This document shows positions 48,265 to 60,055 of a stretch of 64,000 nucleotides of DNA, piece after piece (within the stretch, counting starts at the first letter, position 1; every line of letters starts with the position of its first letter). The notes beneath the pieces were generated by a model. That model was not told the origin of the DNA, did not search any database, and was given only the letters and a program-made list of their open reading frames with translations. Source of the DNA: Ipomoea triloba (lineage: Eukaryota > Streptophyta > Magnoliopsida > Solanales > Convolvulaceae). The position numbers were made by a program, and so were the translations under genes. Where the stretch lies: positions 31,485,440-31,549,439 of the forward strand of contig NC_044916.1 of assembly GCF_003576645.1 (NCBI RefSeq), written 5' to 3'.

Positions 48265-48570
48265 GGGAGAAAATGGGAAATCCCAGGACATTTAATAATG
48301 GGTAATTAGGTATACACAAAAACTTTAATATTTTTTCAATGTGCATTTCAAGTGTACCTACACTTAAATTGGTTTGATAGTTGACTTAATAATCATAAAA
48401 GCTATAAGTTCCACTCTTAGAGGGAATGACCTATTGACCTTTGTTTGAGCTGATCGGCTATAGACTATCTAGGATAATTTATTTCATTGTGATTCCTTGC
48501 CTATTAAAGTCATAAGTTAAGATTTATTCACTATGCATAGTGACTACAAGTTTCTATCATCACTTTAAAA
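48265..48570 (+). promoter_or_regulatory. Shared upstream block of D, E and F (copy E)
   Basis: Counterpart of 41537-41850, with CCCAGGACATTTAATAATGG and TTGACCTTTGTTTGAGCTGA. Confidence 0.75.
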
Positions 48571-48860
48571 CAAAAAATCCAACAACAACAATTAAATGTA
48601 TGAATAAGTATATGTTGTCTATTTTCTAGAAAAATGAAAATAAAATAGTTAGTAAATTAAACATACATGCACAATCATATTCTTATATTATGAAAGTTGA
48701 AATGTCAATTAAGGACGATTTAATCATACCAAAAATATATATATAAATATTGCTATACATGAGCAGCAATAAAAAGGAGATAAGGAAGCATGTTTGAGCA
48801 AGCTAGTCATTCAGTTATCAATTCTCACCTACATTAAAAAGTTGAGACTGACAGAGAGAA

Positions 48861-50308
48861 ATGATGAATGTTGCTGAAGTGCTTCACATGAATGGAGGAA
48901 ATGGACTCACCAGTTATGCCAACAACTCCCTTCTTCAGGTTAATTCTTGCATGTCTACACAAGTACTTCATTTATTTCTTGAAGAGTATAATATTTTCTC
49001 AAAAAGATAACATTTTTTTGGGTTTGGGTGATACAGCGAAACGTGATACATATGACAAAGCCCATAACACAGCAAGCTATGACAAGCCTCTACACCAGCC
49101 TCGACAACCCTAAGACCATTTCCATTGCAGATTTGGGCTGTTCCTCTGGCCCCAACACTTTCCTCGCAATCTCCAACCTCGTCAAAGCCGTCGACGACCA
49201 CCGGAAGAAGCTCCGGCGCCCACATTCTCCGGAGTTTCAGATTTACTTAAATGACCTTCCCACCAACGACTTCAACGCCATTTTCCAGTCATTGCCAAAA
49301 CATAGGAGGGAGATAGCCGGAGACGGGTGTGGGATGTGTTTCTTCAATGGAGTTCCCGGTTCATTTTATGGCAGGCTTTTCCCCACCGATAGCCTCCATT
49401 TTGTTCATTCTTCTTATAGTCTCAATTGGCTATCTCAAGTACGTACGTACGTACGAGTACTTAATTAGTATGTCGTACAACACAGTTGGTTTTCATATTA
49501 ATATACAATCATTCTAGCTAGCTAGCTTTGAACAATTTGTTGTATATATGACCACTCGCAGGTACCTAAAGGAATAAAAGAAAACAAGGGCAACATTATT
49601 TGCGTTGCAACTGCAAGTCCACCAAATGTTATAAAGGCATACAATGATCAATTTGAAACCGATTTTTCTGTCCATCTCAAGTGCCGCTCTAAAGAGCTGA
49701 TCAGTGGTGGAAAAATGGTTTTGACCATGCAGGGCATAAAAAGTGAAAATCCCACTTTTTATAAACGGGAGCTCCTAGCTTTAGCAATTAATGATCTAGT
49801 TCTAGAGGTACATACGCACTTAAATTTAATGACATTAAAATACGTTATTACATACATAGTGTGTGTGTGAGAGAGCAACACCTATGACTAATAGTTAGTT
49901 GCTTAATTCAATTCAATGCTCTTGCAGGGTCTTGTTGAAGAAGAGAAATTAAATTCCTTTAATTTTCCTCTATACCTGCCAACTCTATCAGAAATAAAAT
50001 CCGTAGTTGAGAAGGATGGTTCCTTCACTATTGATTGCTTGCACGCTTCCCAAATTCATTGGACTGGAATTGGAATTGAGGATAATGATGACAATATTAC
50101 TGTTAGTGACGAGGATATTAATGGTGCAGGGAATAATGTTGCCATGTTCATGAGAGCTGGTCTTGAGCCTGTACTTGTTAGCCACTTTGGTGAAGGAATA
50201 ATTGATGAATTGTTCCACAGGTACAGCAACAAGATTGCTCATTCCATGTCCACCTACCCGGAGAAAGCAAAGGTCACTAGTGTTACTGTCTCCATGACTA
50301 AAATTTAA
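48861..50308 (+). CDS. SABATH carboxyl methyltransferase E, reading frame intact
   Basis: Exons 48861-48938, 49037-49438, 49562-49807, 49928-50308: 368 residues, all GT-AG. Twin ATG start as in D. DLGCSSGPN (D58, N66) and the Asn-Trp pocket pair (LNWLSQ) as in D. The middle of exon 2 differs from D: it has KHRREIAGDGCG and lacks three residues, exactly like gene B, pointing to gene conversion. In exon 3 the otherwise conserved Trp of WELLAL is Arg (FYKRELLAL), and STF is SVH; these could weaken the enzyme. Acidic insert of exon 4 as in D. Confidence 0.9.
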
Positions 50309-50843
50309 TTAAATAAGGTTAAGTTAAATCTATATTGTCAATCACTGCATGGTGTGCGTTATATGATTATCTTAAAGAATAAGGCAACTAGGCCAAGGTC
50401 TAAGATTTTGTGTTTTCTGTACGTGTTGAGACTTTAATTTTATTATGTTTTAATGTATTCCTGTATCCGATCCAAATATTCTGTACCCAACAAATTGTAT
50501 TGTTTGGATCTTATTATTAATAAAGCCAATCGATATTGTTTCAAAATCATGTGTACGTGTTAGGTTTTCTGATATCAAAATAATGTGTGTTTTCGACTTT
50601 TAGGCTATTCGTGTTTGATTTGCTTGAATTGTTATGTTTAATGAAGATACAATGAAGTCGGGTATGAATTTGTTGTCCTTTGTGAATCGCTTCTATAGCG
50701 TGAGATTGATTAAGCTCTGACTAGGCACAAGGACTAAAATTCGGTTGAAAGCTAAGCAACAATAAAAAAGAGAGGTTTAAAAAAAAAATCAAAAAAGAGA
50801 GTAGGGCAAAGCAATTAACAATTAGAACTTAAATTTAATCAAA

Positions 50844-50970
50844 ATGGACTTTGTTGAGAGAGCTTGCAATCCTAATTGCCAAAGCCTAAGGAATTGAGGG
50901 AGGAAAATGTTAAATTGGTGTTCCAAAGATTGCATAACCAATTCAGGTTTACAAGCCATTTTCATAGTAA
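50844..50970 (+). pseudogene. Broken second copy of the 47-codon frame
   Basis: Starts MDFVERACNPNCQS like 45515, then one base fewer (CAAAGCCTAAGG against CAAAGCAATAAGG) gives a stop. Homology ends near 50968. Confidence 0.5.
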
Positions 50971-51154
50971 GCAAATTTTCTTCTTCCTTCTAACCAAACC
51001 TCTGGTTACTGTGCCAATATTATTTACATTATGTCTGTTAAAACCCCAAGAAACTACAATTACTTTTCAATTGGAGTAATTCATGCTGAAAAGATTCCAC
51101 AAATTTGCAATGGAGAGTGGAGACACAAAAGCGCAAAGCCCCGCGATGACAAAA

Positions 51155-51571
51155 ACTTGTGTGAGACCGTCTCATCATGAGACGAGTCGGGTCAAGATAC
51201 AAGCTAAGTGTAACACTTATATGAACAAATGTCATACTTATATGCTCAAATGTAATACTAATCAGGAATAAAATTTTTGTTACTTATTAGGATAAATGTA
51301 ATACTTTTAAGGGAAAATACAATACTTTTACATTTCGATTTAAAAGTATTATATTTGCTCTTATAAGTAAGGAGTACTTGTCAACATTACTTATTATGAA
51401 AAATGTATTATTTTTTCTCTTATAAGTAACAAAAATTGTATTCTTGATTAGTGTTATATTTGAGCACATAAGTATGACATTTGCACATATAAGTATGACA
51501 TTTGCATGGTGATTTGACCCGACCCGACCCGTCTCACGAATAAGGAACCGTGAGATGGTCTCACACAAATG
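51155..51571. mobile_element. Foldback MITE, GTGTGAGAC family, ~417 bp
   Basis: Left end ACTTGTGTGAGACCGTCTCA...GAGTCGGGTCAAG and right end, inverted, ATTTGTGTGAGACCATCTCA...GACGGGTCGGGTC. The interior repeats AAGTATGACATTTGCACATA and its inverse. Fragments at 19303-19480 and 57468-57566, and a possible one at 38045-38120. Confidence 0.8.
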
Positions 51572-51859
51572 TGACCCTTAAGTGATTGATTAAAGTATTA
51601 TTTTTTTGAAAGGTTGATTAAAGTATTATTATTTGTACAATAGAAATAAAACAAACAAATATCACCACTTGCTGTGTCTGTTTTTTTTTTTTTGGAAAAC
51701 CAACTTGTTGTGTCTTGTGCTTTGTGTATGTATTACTCCGTATTTAATATTTATGCTTTTTTTAAAAACATAAATATTAAAGAATACATCATACACAAAC
51801 CTCAAGAAACAATTCAGTATACATACTGCAGAAACAACAAATTATTATTATTATTTTTT

Positions 51860-51980
51860 CTCCGTCCGTTTAACGGTCCGGGGTCTACCCACGTTCGCTC
51901 CGAGAGGAGCTCATCACTTGTGGGAATTGAACCAAAGAGAGCTCACTTGCCAGAGCTACCCACTGGGTTAACAAATTATT
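51860..51980 (-). mobile_element. Second type of tRNA-derived SINE, minus strand
   Basis: Minus strand has a tRNA-like A box TGGGTAGCTCTGG (51963-51951) and, about 30 bp on, a B box GGTTCAATTCC (51933-51923), the spacing of pol III promoters in tRNA-derived SINEs. Differs in sequence from the 17772 family. No cloverleaf, so not a tRNA gene. Confidence 0.6.
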
Positions 51981-52252
51981 ATTATTAATTATTAATAAGA
52001 CAACAAAAACAAAAGAGCAGAAATGAAGTGGAATGGGCATCGCCGAAAGTAGAGGAAGGGGAGACGGCATCTTCATCTTTCATGTCTCTCTTGCCCATTA
52101 TTTTTGTCTTCCCAAAATTTTAATACCGAGAAGGAAGCCAACATCTTCACCATCGGAATATCATCACTCTCTTTCTCCATTATTCTCCATTGCCAAAAAT
52201 ACTCCTTCGCTACAATCTCTCTCATTTTCTTTCCTCTCACTCGCCATGTCTC

Positions 52253-52253
52253 G

Positions 52254-52306
<53 letters not shown>
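52253..52306. repeat. (TA)n microsatellite
   Basis: About 27 TA units. Confidence 0.95.
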
Positions 52307-52310
<4 letters not shown>

Positions 52311-52511
52311 ATTTTTTCTACTGTAGAAAGCCTTTTGGAATGCAAAGGCGTTTGAGCAAAATTTCTACAGCCTATAATGTAGGTATTGAAAACTTGTAAA
52401 AGCAATAATTTTTCTACAATGCATCCCAAATGGCCAAATCTCTCAAAATACATTCACACTTGGGCCCGAAAATGCAATGATTTGATTGGCGGGATGTTGT
52501 GGCTTTATTAT

Positions 52512-52815
52512 AGTAAAGGAGGGGAGAAAAGGGACAGGACAACCCCAGGACATTTAATAATCGTAATTAGGTATACACATGAAATTTAATATTTTTTTAC
52601 TGTGCATTTCAAATGCAACTCCATCTAAATTGGTTTGATTGTTGACTTAATAATCATAAATCTATAAATTCCACTCTTAATGGTAATGGCATATTGACCT
52701 TTGTTTGAGTCAATTAGCTATGAACAATCTATAATAATTTATCTCCTCTTTACGGATTAGAGTAACAAATTAATTAAGATTTATTCAGTATGTGATACAA
52801 GTTTCTATCATCTAC
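52512..52815 (+). promoter_or_regulatory. Shared upstream block of D, E and F (copy F)
   Basis: CCCCAGGACATTTAATAATC, GTGCATTTCAAATGCAACT and TTGACCTTTGTTTGAGTCAA. It ends about 170 bp before the gene F start. Confidence 0.75.
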
Positions 52816-52981
52816 CAACAACAAATAAAAAATGGACAGCCCAGCCAATCCAAGCCTCTTCAATGGCAGGCGGCAACCTAGCAAGGCTATTTGAGCATGC
52901 TACGCATTGAGGCATTCGATCGTCAACACTTACATTACATATACCCTGATCGAGTGGTAGAGAAGATATCAGAGCGAAAAG

Positions 52982-54720
52982 ATGAAAGCAGATGAAGTGT
53001 TTCGCATGAATGGAGGAATTGAAGACATCAATTATGCTAACAACTCCCTTCTTCAGGTTAATTATTGCATTCATGACCAAAAACCTTATTCCCTTCGTGC
53101 AAATGATATATCTAGTACCGTTATATCCTTAAAAACAAAACATGTTTTTGGTTTTGGGTGATAATGCAGCGAAACGTGATACATATGACAAAGCTCATAA
53201 CAGACAAAGCAATAACGAGCCTCTATACTAGCCTCAACGATCCTAAGACCATCTCCATTGCAGACTTGGGCTGTTCCTTTGGCCCCAACGCTTTGCTGGC
53301 AGTCTCCAACCTCGTCAAAGCCGTCGACGACCAGCGGAAGAAGCTCCGGCGGCGACACTCCCCGGAGTTTCAGATTTACTTAAATGACCTTCCCACCAAC
53401 GACTTCAACACTATTTTCCAGTCGTTGCCAAAACATGAAGAGGATTTAAGGAGGGAGATAGGAGACGGGTATGGGCTGTGCTTCTTCAATGGAGTTCCCG
53501 GTTCATTTTATGGCAGACTTTTTCCCTCCGATAGCATTCATTTTTTCCATTCTTCTTTTAGTCTCCATTGGCTATCTCAAGTACGAGTATTTATATATAT
53601 ATATACTAATTTATACCTTTTTTTTCTTAATTCATTACATCTTCAATAAGATATATAGTCTTTGGCCTTGTTTGATAAAGGTTAGCCCTGTTAACTGATT
53701 GGGTTATAAGGTTTAATTAGTTGATAACATTAGTTTATTGTAAATAGCTGATAGCTGTTTGATATAATTTATCTTCTAATAATTTGTTTATTTTTTCTTT
53801 TTTAACTAGCTAATAGCTAACAATTAGTTGTTAGCTGATTTGGTATAATTTTTTTATTATTTGCACACAGGTACCTAAAGGAATAGAAGAAAACATGGGC
53901 AACATTTGCATGGCAACGGCTAGTCCACCGTCTGTGATAAAGGCATATTATGATCAATTTGAACAAGATTTTTCTACTTTTCTCAAGTGTCGCTCTAAAG
54001 AATTAGTGAAAGGTGGGAGAATGATTTTGACTATGCCGGGTAGACAAAGCAAAAACCCTACTTTCCCTACGTTCGAGCTCCTAGCTTTAGTGCTTAATGA
54101 TTTAGTTGCAGAGGTATATAGTTAAATTATATGCTCAGCACAACAATTAAATACATATACAAATGCATATAGAGAGAGTGTGAGAAATTTTAGTTTAATT
54201 TTTCCCCCTACCCCAATTAAATTTAATTATTACATTATGTTATTTGTACGTACATTATTATAGATTGGGCTGCCTTCTTGAAAGAGAAACTGAAAGTACG
54301 ACAAACAACATATATGGCTAATAATTAATTGCATTGATGCAGGGTTATCTGGAACAGGAGAAACTAAACTTGTTTAATGTTCCTTTATACACGCCATTTT
54401 TAGCAGAAGTAAAACTCCTAGTTGAGAAGGATGGCTCCTTCACTATTGACTGCTTGGAGACTTTTCAAAGTCATTGGACAAGAGGATATATATATAATGG
54501 AAATGGTGATGACAATATTGTTAGTGACGAGGATACTGGTGGGTACGATGTTGCTAGGAGCCTAAGAGCTGTTATTGAGCCTATGCTTGTTAGCTACTTT
54601 GGTGAAGGAATAATTAATGAGGTGTTCCACAGGTACAACAAGATGATTGTTGATTTCATGTCGATCCAACCAGAGAAATCTCTGTTAACTGTTATCATTA
54701 TCTCCCTAATTAAATTGTAA
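52982..54720 (+). CDS. SABATH carboxyl methyltransferase F, frame intact but motif changes
   Basis: Exons 52982-53056, 53170-53580, 53871-54113, 54343-54720: 368 residues, GT-AG introns. Y18, S22, Q25, D57, N65 and H158-W159 are kept. However, the N terminus reads GGIEDINYANN where others read GGIGDTSYANN, and motif DLGCSSGPNT is DLGCSFGPNA (Phe62, Ala66). These sit in the SAM-binding part, so activity may be reduced or lost although the frame is open. PTFELLAL in exon 3 lacks the conserved Trp. Intron 2 holds a decayed MITE-like stretch (53660-53850). The leader lacks the TATAAAAAGG block of A and B. Confidence 0.88.
53660..53850. repeat. Decayed MITE in intron 2 of gene F
   Basis: TTGGCCTTGTTTGATAAAGG at the left and GTTAGCTGATTTGGTATAA at the right with TAGCTGATAGCTGTTTG inside: the vocabulary of the element at 24459-24746. 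Confidence 0.55.
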
Positions 54721-54724
54721 TTTA

Positions 54725-55025
54725 TTTGTATATTTATCATAAATTTACACTTAATCGCATGTTAGATTCTTCATTCTAGTAAAAGGCTAAGGTTAATATA
54801 TTGCTCATATTATTATTTTCGGAGTTTGAATTGGTGAGGACAAATTATCCTTTAATTTGCTTCTTATTATCGATCTCCTATCTTAGTTGGTATCTAATTA
54901 TCTTATTACACACAAGGGTATAACATAACAATAAAACCTGTGAGTAAAGTATAATTCTTGTTCATGAATGTCACGTATTTGGTTCTGTTAAAACTGTCGA
55001 TTGACCTCATAACACAAGAAGAATA
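54725..55025. other. Gene F 3' flank
   Basis: AT-rich, no gene or element seen. Confidence 0.5.
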
Positions 55026-55028
55026 AGG

Positions 55029-55540
55029 TTGTGTTTGGCAGACCTTATTTAGGACCTTATAGCTTATTTTAAGCTACTAATAAGCTATAAGCTTTGTTTG
55101 GTAATGTTCTCAAAATAAGCTAGTAGCTTAAAATAAGAGCTTATTTTGAAACGCTACTTCATGTAGCTTTTCAAAAATAAGCTAGTAGCTTCTTAACTTT
55201 TTTCCATCTTTATCCTTATTATTTTATATAAATGACATCATTTATCCATCCCAATTAAAACTCTTTTGGCCTTTTTTCTTCAATATGTTTCGTTGTAATT
55301 TTAATTTGATATTTGTGTTTGAACAATAATTTTTGTATGAACTAATTTTATGAATTATAAACATCTTGTTTTACTTTATATATTTTTAAATATATGTTCT
55401 TACTTTATATTTTATTAAATTATATTAATTTCATTATTTTATATTTTAATATGTAAACCAACCTATTTAAATTTAAAACTATTTAACTTTTATGAAGATG
55501 TCCTTTTTAGTCTTTTTCCAATATTAAATTACTTTATGTT
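55029..55540 (+). mobile_element. MITE arm, plus orientation
   Basis: Starts TGTTTGGCAGACC. From 55190 to 55520 it is the reverse complement of 57450-57100: e.g. CCATCTTTATCCTTATTATT and AATTAAATTTAAAACTATTT-like words. Truncated at its right. Confidence 0.65.
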
Positions 55541-56180
55541 ATAAATCTCTACTTCCAAATGTGCATTGCAAACACAAATAAATACACATTTATTTTCAAA
55601 AATACACATTTAATTTAAAAGAAAATCAAATGCAACTTGTATTGCCAAATACTAATGGTTAACAATATTCAAGGAAGTTTACGTATTTAAAGAAAATCAA
55701 TTCTACATATTTTTTTTTTTAAAAAATGAATTGTAAATAATACTTGTCAAATAATAACATTTAACAATATTCAAACACAATAATCTATGTATTAGTTAAA
55801 TTCCATTTTATAACTAAAAAGTATGTGTTATATGAAAAATATAACGCAACATTGTAGTTCATTCAACTTGACGCTATCATGCAAGAGATTTTCCATTTTC
55901 TTTAAGATGAAAATTTATTTCCACTCAATAAAGATTTCTTGTAGAGGGCATCATAGATTGGGTTGCAATCCTACGCCGGTCTGTCTTCTCCACAATTGTG
56001 ACTTGGGAGGGTTTTGGAGTCAATTTTTTAAAAAAACACTTAAATTAACGACAATTATTGAAATCGCCGCTAATTATACGTCGCTAAAAACTCAATTTGT
56101 TGTAGTGATTATATCACTAATTGTGCTCTCCAATTATGTGTGGTTTTCCAAGTCATGCGTGATCTTCCTCCAAAATTAAC
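55541..56180. other. Intergenic
   Basis: No gene supported; AT-rich with CAATATTCAA repeats. Confidence 0.45.
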
Positions 56181-56895
56181 TCCATAATAATTGAACCTGA
56201 TTTGTGGATCAGACTCGTCACATGCACACTCACACATCAAGCCGCTGGGGCGCTGGGTATCATAATGTCCAGAGAGATGACAGAGGACATTAATATTGTT
56301 GTCTCTGATTAAAATGTGATTCAATTCTATACTCTCACATATCAGAGCCACTGGGATGTCATAGTTGTTTATTGGATGCCTAGAGATATATATGACAGAT
56401 GTAGCTGTTAAAATGGGTCCAACTCAACCAATTAGGCTTGAATTATAAATAAGTTGAGTTAGACATATCTCTAATTCGATATGTTTAACTCACCTCTAAT
56501 ATAATTAAAACGTGATTCAATTCGATCTATACTTTCACACATCAGAGCCGCTGGGGTGTCATAGTTATTGATTGGATGCCTAGAGATATATATGACAGAT
56601 GTAGATGTTAAAATGGTCGAACTCAACGAGTTAGGCTCTAATTTTAAATAAGTTGAGTTAGTTATATCTCGAATCCAATATGTTTAACTCGTCTTTGATT
56701 AAAACATGATTCAGTTCGATCTATACTCTCACACATCAGAGCCACTGGGGTGTCATAGTTATTGACGGGATGCCTAGAGATATATATGACAGATGTAGCT
56801 GTTAAAATGGCCCAACTCAAAGGGTTAGATTCGAATTTTAACTAACTTGAGTTAGATATATCTCTAATCCGATATGTTTAACTCGTAGGTGATAT
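56180..56895 (+). repeat. Tandem repeat, unit ~195-200 bp, about 3.3 copies
   Basis: GATGCCTAGAGATATATATG occurs at about 56374, 56574 and 56770, and CACATCAGAGCC(A/G)CTGGGGTG at the matching offsets, with an incomplete first unit at 56230 (CACATCAAGCCGCTGGGG). Unit length is in the range of plant satellite monomers. Confidence 0.85.
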
Positions 56896-56940
56896 ACGCG
56901 TTGGAATTACTTGAAAAAAGGGGTTCAAATAAAGATACTG

Positions 56941-57452
56941 GCTATGTTTGGCAAATCTAGCTGAAAAGGTAGCTGAAAGTTGAAAAGTAGCTGAAAACTG
57001 AAAAGCTATAAGCTCGAAGTTGAAATCTGAACAACTGTTAAGCTAGCTGTTATATATAAAAGTGTTTGGTAAATTTAGCTTTTTGATAAGCTGATAAATG
57101 TAAAAAGACTAAAAAAGACATCTTCGTACAATTTAAATAGTTTTAAATTTAAATAGGTTTGTTTATATATTAAAATATAAAATAGTGAAATCAATATACT
57201 TTAATAAAATATAAAGTAAGAACATATATTTGAAAACATATAAAGTAAAACAAAATGTTTATAATTCATAAGATTAGTTCATACAAAAATCAATGTTCAA
57301 ACACAAATGTTAAATTGAAATTACAACCAAACATATTGAAGAGAAAAAGTAAAAAAGGTTTAGTCAAAAAAAATTTAATTGGGAAGGGTAAATGATGTCA
57401 TTTCATTCTTTAAAATAAGAAGGTTAAAGATGGAAAAAAAGTTAGGAAACTA
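56941..57452 (-). mobile_element. MITE arm, minus orientation
   Basis: GGCTATGTTTGGCAAATCTA at one end; 57100-57450 is the inverse of 55190-55520. Truncated where the GTGTGAGAC fragment begins. Confidence 0.65.
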
Positions 57453-57467
57453 CTAGCTTACTTTGAG

Positions 57468-57566
57468 CATATAAGTATAACATTTGTGCGTAATAAATAT
57501 CACATTTTCATCTTGACTCGACTCAACCTTTCTCACCATGAGACGATCTCACACAAATTTTTGCCA
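57468..57566. repeat. Fragment of the GTGTGAGAC MITE
   Basis: Right-end words GAGCATATAAGTATAACATT and CATGAGACGATCTCACACAA as in 51155-51571. Confidence 0.65.
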
Positions 57567-57644
57567 ATAAAAAATAAATAGGTAAATAAAATCACACGTT
57601 TTTTTAAACCCAATATTTAAAGGGAAACGTTTTCTTTCTGCTAT

Positions 57645-57790
57645 ACGGCCCCACAGGCCACAGAAAACGTTGCCAAATTTGGACCAGTTGAAATGTTGAA
57701 TAGTTAATGCACGTATTTTAAGTACGATTTTGTGTACCCTATGGCATAGACAGGTGGAGCAAAGGAAAAATGACGCTTCATTTTTTTCCC
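57645..57790 (+). repeat. Shared upstream module, copy 3
   Basis: GGCCCCACAGG, TTAATGCACGTATTTTAAGT, GATTTTGTGTACCCTATGGC and GGTGGAGCAAAGG as in 31183-31390 and 37672-37870. Confidence 0.7.
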
Positions 57791-57852
57791 AGGTCGACGC
57801 GACCTGTGTAACCAACCCCATTACTTATATAGTTATATATCACTGACAACAC

Positions 57853-58230
57853 CTCCGAGCATCTCTAGTAGTGACTTTTTAAATATTTTTGGAACAGTAG
57901 ATACACACATGGATGAAAGAGAAATGAAGAGAGAAGAATTGGATTGGTATGTAAGAAGAGGCTTTTGAAATAGTAAATGGGACCCACGGACTCCAAAGCC
58001 TACTCGCGCGACGCCCGCATAGCTGTAACAAGTGTGCCCAGCAAGCGCATGTACTGCATGTGCCCGTTGGACGCGTCAGGCGCTTTGTGCAATTACTTTT
58101 TTAATTTTTTTAAAACCAGATTTGTTTTATTTTTTCCTCATCTCCCATTTTCTCTTTCCTAATCATACTTATAAAAATTTCTCAAAAACCACAAAAAAAA
58201 AACTCCAATGTTATGGATGCTCTAATAACA
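57853..58230. mobile_element. MITE with GAGCATC ends
   Basis: GAGCATCTCTAGTAGTGACT at the left and, inverted, TTAGAGCATCCATAACATTG at the right. Less AT-rich 57985-58085. A second copy starts at 58272 (TTAGAGCATCCATACCAGTG); further related ends at 63650 and 63807. Confidence 0.55.
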
Positions 58231-58619
58231 GTAATCACTAATGCACCCCACAACAGTAGGGTACAAATGATGTCCAGATTAGAGCATCCATACCAGTGAT
58301 TTTTTCTTGCTTTTTTAGATGACATGGAGGTAAGCCGGTAAGGGAGGATGGTTTGGAAGAGAAAGGAGAGAGAGAATATAAGAAATTTAACTTGCATGAA
58401 AATTTGATTTTTTTGTGGGGCTCAGAAAGAGAAAAAGTTTTAGGAACTTTGCTTTCTTTGCGCGTTGAATGCAAAGGGGCCCCTTGTACTGAATAGAGCA
58501 TGTAAATCACTTTGTTAATTTTCTTTCTTCGTCTAAAAAAGTTGTTTTCCTTCTTCTTTTTTTTTTCTCTCTCATTTTTTCTTTCCCTCCTCTATCTCCT
58601 AATTGGTTTCTAAAAAAAT

Positions 58620-58688
58620 TGTGTAAAAATCAAATTGATGTAGATGTTCTTAGACGAGCAGTATGAAACGTGATCACCACAGGTTTTA

Positions 58689-58750
<62 letters not shown>

Positions 58751-58825
58751 AAAAANTGTGTAAAAATCAAATTGATGTAGATGTTCTTAGACGAGCAGTA
58801 TGAAACGTGATCACCACAGGTTTTA

Positions 58826-58873
<48 letters not shown>
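58620..58873. other. Duplicate flanks around an N: probable assembly artefact
   Basis: 58620-58692 (GTGTAAAAATCAAATTGATG ... CACAGGTTTTAAAATT) is repeated base for base at 58757-58829, each followed by a long A run (58693-58748 and 58830-58872). A single N at 58756 separates them. Confidence 0.85.
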
Positions 58874-58874
<1 letters not shown>

Positions 58875-59284
58875 GAACGAAACTACCATGGGGAAAAGGA
58901 AAACTAACCTGCAAACGTAGACTCCATTAGCACTTTTAACGCAGGTGCTGTCGCTGTTGGGAGTGGTGTGTACCATAGAAGAATGAGAGACCGGAAAAAT
59001 CTTACAATCTTCATATATCCCTAAAATCATGCACAATACTTTTAAATAATATTAAACCAATTTTAAAAGCACACTCAATATACAAAACAACCCATGGATT
59101 TAAAAATCAAAAAAAAAAAAAAGGAATTTAAAAAATAAACATAAAAAATCCTAACCACACATAAGGCCAAGATCAATGAATTTGGATTGTACGTCCACAC
59201 AGACTCATGAGAAAGTATGGACTCACTTGATCATTGGCTTAGGTGCGAACATGCAGTGTAATATGATTACCTGGGATACACAGA
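58874..59284. other. Intergenic
   Basis: No gene. A run at 59109-59122. Confidence 0.5.
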
Positions 59285-59665
59285 ATATTAATATCAAAAC
59301 GACGTCGTTTACGTACGTGGTGCACGGTATAATTTGCCCAGATGGTACACCGTATGGGTCGCATTGTGTATCCTAGTGCAAAATGATAAGTTATATATTG
59401 AGTTAATTTATTACTTAGTTTCAGTTAATAAATTAAATGCATATTACAATTAAGATATTGTATACATATACTTAATAAATTATATACCTATTATAATTAA
59501 TATATTATATATTTTTAATTTATTTATGAGTATATAGTAGGTTAAATTAAGACACATAATTTGATAAATCTACTAGAATTAAGGCACATACTATATTAAC
59601 TGTAAATATCATTTTGGATTAGGGTTATAATGTAAGGTGGACCGTAATTCAAGGTATAATTTGCT
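59285..59665. mobile_element. MULE-like elements, probably two overlapping or adjacent
   Basis: AAAACGACGTCGTTTACGTACGT... then GTGCACGGTATAATTTGCCC (inverse of the left end at 23752), and GTGGACCGTAATTCAAGG... GGTATAATTTGC at the right. The interior has TATTACAATTAAGATATTGT repeats, as at 62380-62480. Confidence 0.55.
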
Positions 59666-59794
59666 TGTTGGCACCATCAACACCACAAAATAAAGTTGAA
59701 TTCTCAACTACCTACATACTGGCTGCACCGATGGATATAAATAGATATAAATAAGAAAAAAGCTCAGGTTGAGACAACCTCAATCAAGTTAGTT

Positions 59795-59890
59795 AGATTG
59801 TTAATTTGATAATTATAATGTTTCACTCCTATGGAGTTGGAGTGACTTATTAGTATTTTTGGTTTGAACCGGTTGGTACTAGTTTACCTC
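59795..59890 (+). repeat. Weak remnant of the D/E/F upstream block before gene G
   Basis: TTAGTTAGATTGTTAATTTG, ATAATTATAATGTTTCACTC and GTGACTTATTAG in the order of 41650-41740. Confidence 0.45.
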
Positions 59891-60055
59891 TAGTCATTTG
59901 CCAGAGTTAGAGTACAGTCACCCCATAGAGTTTTATTCCGGTGCACAACTGCCAATAGTAGTTGTGATTTTTAGTCGTCATCCAAAAATGTGCAAATAAA
60001 TGTGTATATATAGGTATACCTTGAGAAGTGGAGAGTACGTGGTATGGAGTGAGAG

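Noticed and set aside
51860..51980. Possible tRNA gene on the minus strand
   Set aside because: A and B boxes are present but I cannot form acceptor and anticodon stems; fits a tRNA-derived SINE.
58630..59036. Frames with long Phe runs
   Set aside because: Translations of poly(A)/poly(T) tracts next to the N.
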